Of a DNA stretch of 21,241 bases, positions 14,267-21,241 are shown one piece after another. Origin of the DNA: Agrobacterium fabrum. Its GTDB lineage: Bacteria; Pseudomonadota; Alphaproteobacteria; Rhizobiales; Rhizobiaceae. The stretch lies in assembly GCA_003241215.1 (NCBI GenBank), contig QFOL01000035.1, positions 1 to 21,241 on the forward strand, in the 5' to 3' direction. Position numbers and translations under genes: made by a program. The notes under the pieces were generated by a model. It made no database searches, had not been told where the DNA came from, and saw nothing but the letters and a program-made list of their open reading frames with translations. How positions within the stretch are numbered: the first letter of the stretch is position 1; each line of letters starts with the position of its first letter.

Positions 14267-15520
14267 TCAGGAAAAACGCCCCGGCCGGAACGGATCGACC
14301 GAAATTGCCGTCTCCTCGCCACTGGCCAGCTGCGTCACCAGACGGGCGGTCGCCGCCGATTGTGTCAGCCCCAGATGGCCATGGCCGAAAGCATAGATGA
14401 CGGACGGTGTGGCGCGGGCCGTGCCGATGACGGGAAGACAGTCCGGCATGGACGGGCGGAACCCCATCCATTGTCGTCCGCCTTCCAGCTTCAGGCCGGG
14501 CAGGAAACGTCCAGCCTTCTTCAGCATGGCTTCGGCACGACGAAAATTCGGTTTGAGCTCCAGCCCGCCGAGTTCCACCGCGCCGCCGACACGGATGCCT
14601 GTCGAAAGCGGGGTAACGACAAAGCCATGGTCATTGAAATAAAGCTGGCGCGTAAGGTTGAAAGCCTCAGGGGGCAGGGTGGTATTGTAGCCGCGTTCGG
14701 TCTCCAGCGGCACGATATTGCCGAGCGTGGCGGCGAGCTTCCTCGACCAAGCGCCGCAGGCGATCACCACTTTGTCGGCATCGATCTTGTCGCCGTTTTC
14801 CAGTGTCACGATCGTGCTTTCGCCGACGGCATCGATGCGTTCGGCTTCGCCCTTGCGCAGGCTGGCGCCGCGGGCAAGCACCAGGTCGAAAATGGCGCGG
14901 GTGAAATCATAGGGATCGGAGACCTGCAGGCCATCCGGTGAGAACATGGCATGGCGGAACTGCGGCGCGAGACCCGGCTGCAGCGCCTCGATTTCGCTGC
15001 GGTCGACGCGTTCGAAGCTGAAGCCGGCGCTTGCCTTTTCGTCCCAGTCCCTGCGGGCGGCGTTGAGGCTGGCCTCACTGTCATAAAGATCGAGCGTACC
15101 GGTTTTCGAGACGAGGTGCGAAAGCTCCGGCATCGCAGCGACATGGGCCATTTCCATGGCCGCCAGCCGGTTGATATCCGCAAGCGACTTCAGCCCGTGG
15201 CGAAAATTGCGCTCGGCGCTGGCACGCCAGAAGCGCCACAGCCAGGGTGCAATCTTGTGAGCATAGGCAGGCGGCACACTGAGCGGGCCAAGCGGATCGA
15301 ACAGCCAGCGCGGTGCTTTTTTCATGATGCCGGGAGCGGGAATGGGGATGATTTCGGGGAAGGCCAGAATGCCGGCATTGCCGGAACTTGCACCCCGGGC
15401 GACCTCGCCACGCTCCAGAAACACCACTTCCCGTCCGGCATTCTGCAGGTAAAGCGCCGCCATGGAACCGATAATGCCGGTGCCGATCACCAGCACATCG
15501 CATTTCAGGGTTTTGGTCAT
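14267..15520 (-). CDS. FAD-dependent oxidoreductase, DadA-like (D-amino acid dehydrogenase family)
   Basis: The 417-aa protein is of the DAO/DadA type, which oxidises an amino group next to a carboxylate to give an imine, then a 2-oxo acid plus ammonia, passing electrons to the quinone pool. The N-terminal dinucleotide-binding motif is VIGTGIIGS (11-19), ending in the acidic FLERGEVARGASSGNAG segment that contacts FAD. A second FAD region (VVIACGAWSRKLAATLG) and the C-terminal GFRPSMPDCLPVIGTA and YAFGHGHLGLTQSAATARLVTQLASGE motifs are all in place. Length fits DadA (about 410-435 aa). The ATG has AGGAG upstream with about 6-base spacing on the minus strand. Several paralogues of this family exist in rhizobia, so the exact amino acid substrate, and even D-specificity, is not established. 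Confidence 0.88.
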   Translation of the reverse strand: MTKTLKCDVLVIGTGIIGSMAALYLQNAGREVVFLERGEVARGASSGNAGILAFPEIIPIPAPGIMKKAPRWLFDPLGPLSVPPAYAHKIAPWLWRFWRASAERNFRHGLKSLADINRLAAMEMAHVAAMPELSHLVSKTGTLDLYDSEASLNAARRDWDEKASAGFSFERVDRSEIEALQPGLAPQFRHAMFSPDGLQVSDPYDFTRAIFDLVLARGASLRKGEAERIDAVGESTIVTLENGDKIDADKVVIACGAWSRKLAATLGNIVPLETERGYNTTLPPEAFNLTRQLYFNDHGFVVTPLSTGIRVGGAVELGGLELKPNFRRAEAMLKKAGRFLPGLKLEGGRQWMGFRPSMPDCLPVIGTARATPSVIYAFGHGHLGLTQSAATARLVTQLASGEETAISVDPFRPGRFS

Positions 15521-15715
15521 CGGCGCTCCTGCAACACTAATCTTTCAATCCCGCCATAACAATGAATGGCGTCCGGATGAAAGACCGCATCGCGTTGCCG
15601 GCGCAGAAATTTCGGCACTGTGGCAAATAAGCGGTCCGAATTGCGCAAGAGGACTGCGTGTGCCGCTTAGGCTTCCGGCGGTCGTTTCAGGTCGCAGGAT
15701 GGTTATATTGCATCA

Positions 15716-15731
15716 TTAATCGCTATTTAAC
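15716..15731 (+). promoter_or_regulatory. Candidate CtrA-binding site upstream of the chemoreceptor
   Basis: TTAA (15716-15719), seven bases, then TTAAC (15727-15731) is an exact match to the TTAA-N7-TTAAC full site of the alphaproteobacterial response regulator CtrA. It lies 105 bases before the chosen chemoreceptor ATG, within the AT-rich part of the divergent gap 15521-15836. CtrA controls motility and chemotaxis genes in many alphaproteobacteria, which fits the downstream gene. The site could also act on the divergent DadA-like gene. Confidence 0.5.
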
Positions 15732-15771
15732 GCTGTCCGGCTAGTTTCGCGAACAGGCAGACCGACCGTTT

Positions 15772-15802
15772 TTCATTCTTATACTTCGAGAATGAAGGAG
15801 GT
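15772..15802 (+). promoter_or_regulatory. Leader hairpin and perfect Shine-Dalgarno AAGGAGGT upstream of the chemoreceptor
   Basis: TTCATTCT (15772-15779) and AGAATGAA (15789-15796) are perfect 8-base complements around a 9-base loop, and overlap AAGGAGGT (15795-15802), a full anti-16S match. No ATG, GTG or TTG lies at normal spacing in the chemoreceptor frame: the ATG at 15792 precedes the motif and the ATG at 15837 is 34 bases after it. The hairpin could be an operator or could shield the ribosome-binding site. Confidence 0.4.
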
Positions 15803-15836
15803 CCGCATATTAGTCATCGTCGGGGGATTTAAAGGC

Positions 15837-17573
15837 ATGTCTCACTTTTCAAAATTCGGTCTGGACGCTTCCGCTGTGCTCGATGCGCTCAGCCGCTCAC
15901 AGGCCATCATCGAATTCGATTTGACTGGCAGGATTTTGAAGGCGAACGATAATTTCTGCAAAGCGGTTGGTTATCAGTCGTCCGAAATCGTCGGGCGTCC
16001 GCACAGCATGTTCCTGTCCTCCGAAGATGCGGCCTCGCCCGAATACAAGGCGTTCTGGGCGAAGCTGTCGCGTGGTGAATACGACCAGGGCCAGTACCGG
16101 CGTCAGGCCAAGAATGGCGACGAAATCTGGATCGAAGCTTCCTACAATCCGGTGTTCCGTTTCGGCAAACCCTACAAGGTGGTCAAGATTGCAACCGACA
16201 TCACCTCGATCAAGCGCAAGAGCGCCGAGGATGACGGCAAGCTGGCCGCGCTTTCCCGCGCGCAGGCCATGATCGAATTTACGCCCGACGGAAAGATCCT
16301 CAGCGCCAACGAAAATTTCCTCGCGACGCTCGGTTACACGGCGGAAGAAATCATCGGCAAGCATCATCAGATGTTCTGCGAACCGGCCCATGCCCAATCT
16401 CAGGACTATCGGGATTTCTGGAAGGAACTCGCAAAGGGCCATTTCTCGACCGGGCAGTTCATGCGCCTTGGCAAGGATGGCAAACGTGTTTTCATTCAGG
16501 CTTCCTACAATCCGATCATCGATGACCGGGGCCGCGTCTTCAAGGTGGTGAAATTCGCCTTCGATGTGACGGACCGTATGCACGCGGTCGAGGAACTTGG
16601 CGCGGCGCTCGAGCGGCTTTCTCAATGCAACATCCGCATCACGCTCGACAAACCCTTCGTCGGTGAGTTCGAACGGTTGCGTTGCGATTTCAATAAGTCC
16701 ATCGCGGAATTCCAGAAGACGCTGGAAAATGTTCTCGGCCAGACCGGGGACCTGACCCGCAGCAGCCAGGAAGTCAGCGAAGCTTCCGTCAACCTTGCCG
16801 AACGCTCACGCGAGCAGGCGGTGGCGCTTGAGGAGACGTCGGCAGCGCTCGAAGAAATCACCGCGACCGTTCGTTCATCGACGGAAAATATGAAAGAGAC
16901 GCGCAAGCTCGTTCAAAGCGCGCGGGCATCCACCGTGGCTTCCACCGAAGTCGTGGAGCGCACGGTTGACGCCATGCAGCGCATCGAGACGGCATCGCGG
17001 GAAATCAGCCAGATCATCGGCGTGATCGACGAGATCGCTTTCCAGACGAACCTGCTGGCGCTGAATGCCGGCGTGGAAGCCGCCCGTGCGGGAGAGGCCG
17101 GCAAGGGCTTTGCCGTGGTGGCGCAGGAGGTGCGCGAGCTGGCACAGCGTTCCGCCAATGCCGCCAAGGAAATCAAGGCGCTGATCAACAATTCCGGCAC
17201 CGAGGTTCTGGAAGGCGTCAGGCTGGTCGGCGAAACGGGTGAGGCGCTGAAGCAGATCGATGCTCTGGTCCGGCACATCGACGGTAATGTCGACATGATC
17301 TCCAAGGCGGCGGACGAACAGGCTGTCGGCATCAGCGAAATCAACAAGGCGGTCAACCGGCTGGACCGGATGACGCAGGAGAATGCTGCCATGAGCGCCC
17401 GCACCACGGTGATCAGCACGACGCTGGCGCAGGGCGCCGATGCGCTGGCGCAGCTTGTCAGCCTGTTCAAGCTGAACCGTCGTACGGTTCAGCGCGAGAA
17501 CGGACCGTCCGTGCGGCCGGAGTCTCCCAATACAGCCCGGCGCGAGCAAGGCTCGTCACGCGCCGCCGCATAA
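15837..17573 (+). CDS. Soluble methyl-accepting chemotaxis protein with two PAS domains
   Basis: Counting from the ATG at 15837 the protein is 578 aa. Two PAS domains (about 18-124 and 139-245) are clear internal duplicates: SRSQAIIEFDLTGRILKAN against SRAQAMIEFTPDGKILSAN. A short HAMP-like linker follows (about 250-300), then the signalling domain (about 305-545), with the conserved hairpin tip IDEIAFQTNLLALNAGVEAARAGEAGKGFAVVAQEVRELAQRS at 397-439. There is no transmembrane segment and no signal peptide, so it should sense an intracellular cue such as redox or energy state through the PAS domains, and signal to CheA/CheW. The last 30 residues are basic and lack a CheR-binding pentapeptide. 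An in-frame ATG at 15792 adds 15 residues; 15837 is preferred because MSHFSKFGLDASAVLDAL is the family-like N-terminus. Upstream lie a candidate CtrA site and a leader hairpin. Confidence 0.92.
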   Translation: MSHFSKFGLDASAVLDALSRSQAIIEFDLTGRILKANDNFCKAVGYQSSEIVGRPHSMFLSSEDAASPEYKAFWAKLSRGEYDQGQYRRQAKNGDEIWIEASYNPVFRFGKPYKVVKIATDITSIKRKSAEDDGKLAALSRAQAMIEFTPDGKILSANENFLATLGYTAEEIIGKHHQMFCEPAHAQSQDYRDFWKELAKGHFSTGQFMRLGKDGKRVFIQASYNPIIDDRGRVFKVVKFAFDVTDRMHAVEELGAALERLSQCNIRITLDKPFVGEFERLRCDFNKSIAEFQKTLENVLGQTGDLTRSSQEVSEASVNLAERSREQAVALEETSAALEEITATVRSSTENMKETRKLVQSARASTVASTEVVERTVDAMQRIETASREISQIIGVIDEIAFQTNLLALNAGVEAARAGEAGKGFAVVAQEVRELAQRSANAAKEIKALINNSGTEVLEGVRLVGETGEALKQIDALVRHIDGNVDMISKAADEQAVGISEINKAVNRLDRMTQENAAMSARTTVISTTLAQGADALAQLVSLFKLNRRTVQRENGPSVRPESPNTARREQGSSRAAA

Positions 17574-17577
17574 AGGG

Positions 17578-17593
17578 GCGGGCTGAGGCCCGC
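17578..17593. terminator. Short GC hairpin between convergent chemoreceptor and monooxygenase genes
   Basis: GCGGGC (17578-17583) and GCCCGC (17588-17593) with a TGAG loop begin 5 bases after the chemoreceptor stop. The 75-base convergent gap is the expected place for a terminator, but neither strand shows a good T-tract. Confidence 0.4.
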
Positions 17594-17648
17594 TTCAGCT
17601 TGGTAACGGTTATGGATGCGGATGCCTTTGACCGGCATCTGCATGCCG

Positions 17649-18968
17649 TTATCCCCGCAGGGTCGGCCGCGCAATGCCGAGATGGTCGCGCAATGTAGAC
17701 CCTTCATAGTCCGTCCGGAACAGGCCGCGTTCCTGCAACAGCGGCACGACTTCGCGGTTGAATTCCTCCAGCCCGCCAGGGAAGAAGGGCGGCATGACGT
17801 TGAAGCCGTCGGCTGCGCCGTTTTCGAACCATTCCTGCATCCGGTCCGCCACATCCCTCGCCGTGCCCATGACGATATGGTGGCCGCGGCCGGCGGCGAC
17901 GCGCAGCGCCAGTTCGCGGATTGTCAGCTTTTCGCGGCGCGCGAGTTCTGTCAGAAGTTCGGCGCGGCTGCGCAGCTGGTCGGAAATCGGCAGATCGGGC
18001 AGCGGGCCGTCGAGATCGTAATCCGTGAGGCTGTGGCCGATGCGTTCTTCAAGCAGCGGCATGGCGCTCTTGATATCGGTCCAGCGGTTCAGTTCCTTCA
18101 GTTTTTCGCCAGCCTCTTCGAAACTCCTGCCGATGATCGGCATGAAGCCGGGCATTACGGCGACGCTGGCCGGATCGCGGCCGAACTTCTCAACGCGCGC
18201 CTTGAGGCTGGTATAGAAGGCCTGCGCCTCGGAAATCGCCTGCTGGGCGGTGAAGACGATATCGGCGGTGCGGGCGGCGAGATCCTGCCCCGGCCCGGAG
18301 GAGCCGGCCTGGATGAGAACCGGGTGGCCCTGCGGCGAGCGCGGAATATTGAGCGGTCCCTTGACGGTGAAATATTTGCCTTCGTGATTGAGGATATGGA
18401 CCTTTTCGGGGTCGACATAGCGGCCCGCCTGCTTGTCCTTGATGAAGGCGTCATCGTCCCAGCTGTCCCACAGGCCGCGAACGACGTTCACATATTCTTC
18501 CGCCACCGCATAACGCTCGTCATGCTCTGGGTGGTCCTTGGAAAAATTCGCCGCCGTGCGGGCGTAAGAGGTGGTGACGATGTTCCAGGCCGCGCGGCCG
18601 TGGCTCAGATGGTCGATGGACGCGAAGGCGCGAGCGGTGTGATAGGGCTCGCCATAGGTGGTGGAAGCGGTTGCCGCAAGCCCGATCTTGTCGGTCACCA
18701 TGGCAAGTGCGGCAAGCAGCGTCAGCGGCTCGAAGCGGGCTATCATTGACGGATGGGCGTCGACGCCGCTGGTCAGGCCGTCGGCCAGGAAAACCATGTC
18801 GAACTTCGCCGCTTCGGCCATTTTCGTAACGCGGGTGAGCAGATCGAGATTCTCGCTGCCGGCTTCCGCATCGGGGTGACGCCAGCCGGAAACGTGGTGC
18901 CCGGCGCCTTGGAGAAAAAGGCCGAGATGCATCTGTCTTTTGCGGATCGTATTGGTCATGGGGATCAT
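17649..18968 (-). CDS. FMN-dependent monooxygenase, NtaA/SnaA/DszA family (bacterial luciferase-like)
   Basis: The 439-aa protein is a two-component flavin monooxygenase subunit that uses reduced FMN supplied by a separate reductase to cleave C-N or C-S bonds in the cytosol. Typical family text includes HLGLFLQGAGHHVSGWRHP (14-32), KFDMVFLADGL (55-65), ASTTYGEPYHTARAFASIDHLSHGRAAWNIVTT (101-133) and HPVLIQAGSSGPGQDLAARTADIVFTAQQ in the flavin-binding region. Length agrees with NtaA, SnaA and B. subtilis YxeK. The start at 18968 has GAAGG just upstream; an ATG at 18959 (MTNTIRK) is an alternative. It is the last gene of a compact minus-strand operon, 18 bases after the MmgE/PrpD gene and behind an amino-acid ABC importer. 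That context points to salvage of a modified amino acid; the substrate is not proven. No flavin reductase gene is in the window. Confidence 0.92.
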   Translation of the reverse strand: MIPMTNTIRKRQMHLGLFLQGAGHHVSGWRHPDAEAGSENLDLLTRVTKMAEAAKFDMVFLADGLTSGVDAHPSMIARFEPLTLLAALAMVTDKIGLAATASTTYGEPYHTARAFASIDHLSHGRAAWNIVTTSYARTAANFSKDHPEHDERYAVAEEYVNVVRGLWDSWDDDAFIKDKQAGRYVDPEKVHILNHEGKYFTVKGPLNIPRSPQGHPVLIQAGSSGPGQDLAARTADIVFTAQQAISEAQAFYTSLKARVEKFGRDPASVAVMPGFMPIIGRSFEEAGEKLKELNRWTDIKSAMPLLEERIGHSLTDYDLDGPLPDLPISDQLRSRAELLTELARREKLTIRELALRVAAGRGHHIVMGTARDVADRMQEWFENGAADGFNVMPPFFPGGLEEFNREVVPLLQERGLFRTDYEGSTLRDHLGIARPTLRG

Positions 18969-18986
18969 GCCTTCATTTCGGTCGAG

Positions 18987-20333
18987 TTATATGTGCCTTG
19001 CCAGAAGCGTTTCGAGCTTCTGGAGGTCCGCTGCGGTTTTCATACTCCGCACCAGCGCCGGAATTCCGGCGAATTTTTCATTGCCGCCGGTTGCGTCGGC
19101 AAATTTCTCCGTGGGATCGTCGATGCCCGGCAGACCGTCGATACGGCGCGACAGCAGCGTGCCATCCTTCTTCGTCACATCGATGACCACGAAACGGGTG
19201 GTCGGATCGGGTGAAAGGCGGCGGGCGGTCTCGTCATGTCGGCGTGAGACCCTGGAGGAAACGGCAAGCAGGTCGGCGCGTGTCGGGCGCTCGTCGAAAT
19301 GGCTGATGCCGAGCGCTCCATCCGTCAGCGCTGCGGCAAAGACATATTCGGGGCTGAAGCGTGCATCGATGCCGGTCGCGGGCGTGGCCGGTCCGACGAG
19401 GGCGGCGTCGCCGCCCGGCGGGAAGGTGATGGTGACCGTTTCAATCTCATCCGGCGTCAGACCATTGCCGCTGCGCAGCGCCAGTGCTCCAACGGCGACG
19501 GGATGGGCGGCGGTACAGCAGGGAAATGCCTTGAGGGTGAGGCCGGGCGAAACGATCTGCCAGGGTGCGCCCCAACCGGAGAGAACCCTTTTCGGCTGTT
19601 CCGCACCGAAGGCGAAAGCGGAATAGAAGCCGATGGGATTTTCCAGAAAATCGGTAGCGCCCTGAAAGCCAACTCGCGCCAGCCGCGCGGCGGTGAGGCC
19701 GGCGCGTGTGGCAAGGCCGGCATGCAGCGGCTTGGCGTCGAACCCGAATTGCAGGCGAAGCCCGGCCGATTGTGTGGCGGCGAGGCCAAGTGCCGTGGCT
19801 GTGGTCTGCGGATTGAATTTCAGCAGGTGGGCGATGGCCGCCGCGGCGCCGATGGGGCCGAGCGTTGCCGTGGCGTGGAAGCCGTTTTCGTAATGTCTGG
19901 TGCCGAGTGACAGGCCGAGACGCGCCATGGTCTCGAGACCGACAATATAGGCGGCGATGAAGGCATCCGCCGTCGAACCTTCCTCGACTGCAACAGCCAG
20001 CAGCGCGGGAATGATGGCGACGGTCGGGTGGCCGCGCACGCTGCCGTGGACATCGTCATAGTCAAGCACATGGCCGGCATGGCCATTGATGAGCGCTGCG
20101 GTGAAGATGTCTGTACGCAGGTCGTGACCGATGATGCCCGCTGTGCCTGACGTGCCGGGCGTAAAGCTGTCGATCAGGATTTTGGTGCTTCTGTCGGCAG
20201 CGCCGCCCAGCACGCAGGCGAAAAAATCGACCAGCGCCGTGCGGGCGATTGTGACCGCCTCATTGTCGCGCAGCGGATCGGAGGCGACAATCGCCTCGGC
20301 AAGATGGAGGGTGAGCTTTTCGTCGGCGGTCAT
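18987..20333 (-). CDS. MmgE/PrpD family protein (dehydratase or epimerase of dicarboxylate-like substrates)
   Basis: The 448-aa protein belongs to the family of 2-methylcitrate dehydratase PrpD, cis-aconitate decarboxylase and iminodisuccinate epimerase. The N-terminal helical domain has the diagnostic NGHAGHVLDYDD (83-94) and RGHP (100-103) motif, very like the corresponding NGMAAHAIDFDD and RGHP of the Agrobacterium iminodisuccinate epimerase as I recall it. Later segments include THHY-type GTRHYENGFHATATLGPIGAAAA near 140-162, KPLHAGLATRAGLTAARLA near 200, and the KAFPCCTAAHPVAVGAL block. Length fits the family (440-490). It starts 4 bases after the ATPase stop, with GAAGGGATC as ribosome-binding site, so it belongs to the same transcript. 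No propionate genes are nearby, so a methylcitrate role is unlikely; isomerising or dehydrating a succinylated or dicarboxylic amino acid is a better guess, by inference. Confidence 0.9.
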   Translation of the reverse strand: MTADEKLTLHLAEAIVASDPLRDNEAVTIARTALVDFFACVLGGAADRSTKILIDSFTPGTSGTAGIIGHDLRTDIFTAALINGHAGHVLDYDDVHGSVRGHPTVAIIPALLAVAVEEGSTADAFIAAYIVGLETMARLGLSLGTRHYENGFHATATLGPIGAAAAIAHLLKFNPQTTATALGLAATQSAGLRLQFGFDAKPLHAGLATRAGLTAARLARVGFQGATDFLENPIGFYSAFAFGAEQPKRVLSGWGAPWQIVSPGLTLKAFPCCTAAHPVAVGALALRSGNGLTPDEIETVTITFPPGGDAALVGPATPATGIDARFSPEYVFAAALTDGALGISHFDERPTRADLLAVSSRVSRRHDETARRLSPDPTTRFVVIDVTKKDGTLLSRRIDGLPGIDDPTEKFADATGGNEKFAGIPALVRSMKTAADLQKLETLLARHI

Positions 20334-20337
20334 GGCG

Positions 20338-21138
20338 TCAGATCCCTTCGCCGTCAGCCACCCGCGCCACCTGCCCGCCGAGACCCTTGACGAAGGCGTT
20401 GATGCGCGGATTGGTCGATCTGTAGAAGATATGCTCCGGCGTGCCCTGATCGACGATCAGGCCGTTTTCGGTAAAGACGATCTTGTCGCTGATTTCCTCG
20501 GCAAAGCGCATTTCATGGGTGACGAGAATGCTGGTCATGCCCTCATTGACGAGATCGCGGATGACGGCGAGCACTTCGCCCACGGTTTCGGGGTCGAGCG
20601 CGGAAGTGACCTCATCGAACAGCACCAGTTCCGGCCGCATGGCAAGCGCGCGGGCAATCGCCACGCGCTGCTGCTGGCCGCCGGAAAGCTGGCCGGGATA
20701 GGCATCGACCTTCTGGGAAAGGCGGACCTTTTCCAGCAGTTCGCGGGCATGGCGCTCGGCCTCCGCCTTCGGTGTGCCGAGAATCTTGATCGGCGCGATG
20801 GTGATGTTTTCCATGACAGTCAGATGCGGGAAGAGGTTGAACTGCTGGAACACGATGCCGATGCGCTTGCGCAGCGCGATACGCTCCGCCTCGGTCTTCA
20901 ACTGGTCCACCCGCGTGCCGCCGACGGTGATCTTGCCCGATTGCGGAATGAGCAGGCCGTTGATGCAGCGCAGGATGGTGGATTTGCCGGAGCCGGAAGG
21001 GCCGATGATGGAAACGGCGTCGCCCTTGTTGACCGTGAGGTCGATGCCTTTCAGGACCTGATTGTCGCCGAAGGACAGGTGTATGCCTTCCAGTTCAACC
21101 AGAGCTTTTGCGGCGGTTTGTGGTGCGAGTGCGGACAT
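20338..21138 (-). CDS. Amino-acid ABC transporter ATP-binding protein (GlnQ/HisP family)
   Basis: The 266-aa ATPase matches the polar amino-acid uptake family in size and motifs. Walker A is GPSGSGKST (46-54), then the Q-loop IVFQQFNLFPHLTVMENI, the signature LSGGQQQRVAIARALAMRPE, Walker B LVLFDEVTSALDP, and the switch histidine in ILVTHEMRFAEEISD. DEV replaces the more common DEP after Walker B, a variant seen in other members and not expected to abolish activity. I use the ATG at 21138; an upstream TTG at 21150 would abut the previous stop and is less likely. The gap to the partial permease is 12 bases and to the MmgE/PrpD gene 4 bases, so all are co-transcribed. The ATPase powers import of the compound that the two downstream enzymes presumably handle. 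Confidence 0.94.
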   Translation of the reverse strand: MSALAPQTAAKALVELEGIHLSFGDNQVLKGIDLTVNKGDAVSIIGPSGSGKSTILRCINGLLIPQSGKITVGGTRVDQLKTEAERIALRKRIGIVFQQFNLFPHLTVMENITIAPIKILGTPKAEAERHARELLEKVRLSQKVDAYPGQLSGGQQQRVAIARALAMRPELVLFDEVTSALDPETVGEVLAVIRDLVNEGMTSILVTHEMRFAEEISDKIVFTENGLIVDQGTPEHIFYRSTNPRINAFVKGLGGQVARVADGEGI

Positions 21139-21150
21139 GGCGTGTTCCAA

Positions 21151-21241
21151 TCAGCGGGAAGCGAAGCGCCGCTCGAGGCGCTGCGTGAAACGGGAGACGG
21201 GATAGCAGAACAGGAAGAACGCCATCAGAACGGTGAGATAG
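21151..21241 (-). CDS. Amino-acid ABC transporter permease (HisM/GlnP type), 3' end only
   Basis: On the minus strand the last 30 codons of an open frame enter from the window edge and stop at TGA (21151-21153). The peptide reads YLTVLMAFFLFCYPVSRFTQ followed by RLERRFASR. A final hydrophobic helix followed by the Y-P-V-S-R-x-T-x-x-L-E-R-R motif is the standard C-terminus of polar amino-acid ABC permeases. Its position directly before the ATPase gene agrees. The rest of the gene, and presumably the binding protein and a second permease, lie outside the window. Confidence 0.82.
   Translation of the reverse strand, partial: YLTVLMAFFLFCYPVSRFTQRLERRFASR

Noticed and set aside
17616..18749. 377-codon plus-strand frame opposite the monooxygenase
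   Set aside because: Shadow of a clear NtaA/SnaA-family gene; no ribosome-binding site or recognisable motif.
18987..20333. PrpD, 2-methylcitrate dehydratase of the propionate pathway
   Set aside because: No prpB, prpC or other propionate gene is nearby, and the operon context is an amino-acid importer with a monooxygenase.

Overview
The window looks like chromosomal or chromid DNA from a rhizobial alphaproteobacterium, most likely Agrobacterium or a close Rhizobiaceae relative. The reasons are high GC content with GC-ending codons, very high density of ABC and TRAP uptake genes, the family make-up of the proteins, rhizobial-type palindromic intergenic repeats (940-1042 and 5631-5670), and a CtrA-type TTAA-N7-TTAAC site in front of a chemoreceptor gene. 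The genus is an inference from these features; no rRNA or tRNA gene is present to anchor it.

Layout. (1) 1-4202, plus strand: the tail of a peptide-type ABC ATPase, a cytosolic class A beta-lactamase-fold serine hydrolase, a family 5 peptide/solute-binding protein with its own terminator, and an AbgB-like M20 amidohydrolase. Together they suggest uptake and cytosolic cleavage of a small peptide or amide. (2) 4203-8396, plus strand: a complete sugar ABC importer (binding protein, double ATPase, permease) with a candidate sigma70 promoter, a LacI-type operator, leader hairpins, two palindromes between the first two genes, and a clear terminator. (3) 8430-9185, minus strand: a class I glutamine amidotransferase-like (PuuD/peptidase C26) hydrolase. 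(4) 9490-13013: a TRAP transporter of the 2-oxo-acid (TakP) type, with a Tat-exported binding protein on the plus strand facing dctM and dctQ on the minus strand. (5) 13429-14256, plus strand: a small aa3 cytochrome oxidase subunit IV and an unrecognised secreted protein. (6) 14267-15520, minus strand: a DadA-like FAD oxidoreductase, divergent from (7) 15837-17573, a soluble PAS-PAS chemoreceptor. (8) 17649-21241, minus strand: a tightly packed operon of amino-acid ABC permease (partial), ATPase, MmgE/PrpD protein and NtaA/SnaA-type flavin monooxygenase.

The overall theme is scavenging of organic compounds: four importers, each close to hydrolases or oxidoreductases that could process the cargo, plus a chemoreceptor. 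The most interesting unit is the last. Its gene content matches four components of the Bacillus subtilis yxe operon (S-(2-succino)cysteine breakdown), which suggests a related modified-amino-acid salvage pathway in this organism. There is no CRISPR array, no insertion sequence, no integrase and no recognisable defence system in the window.
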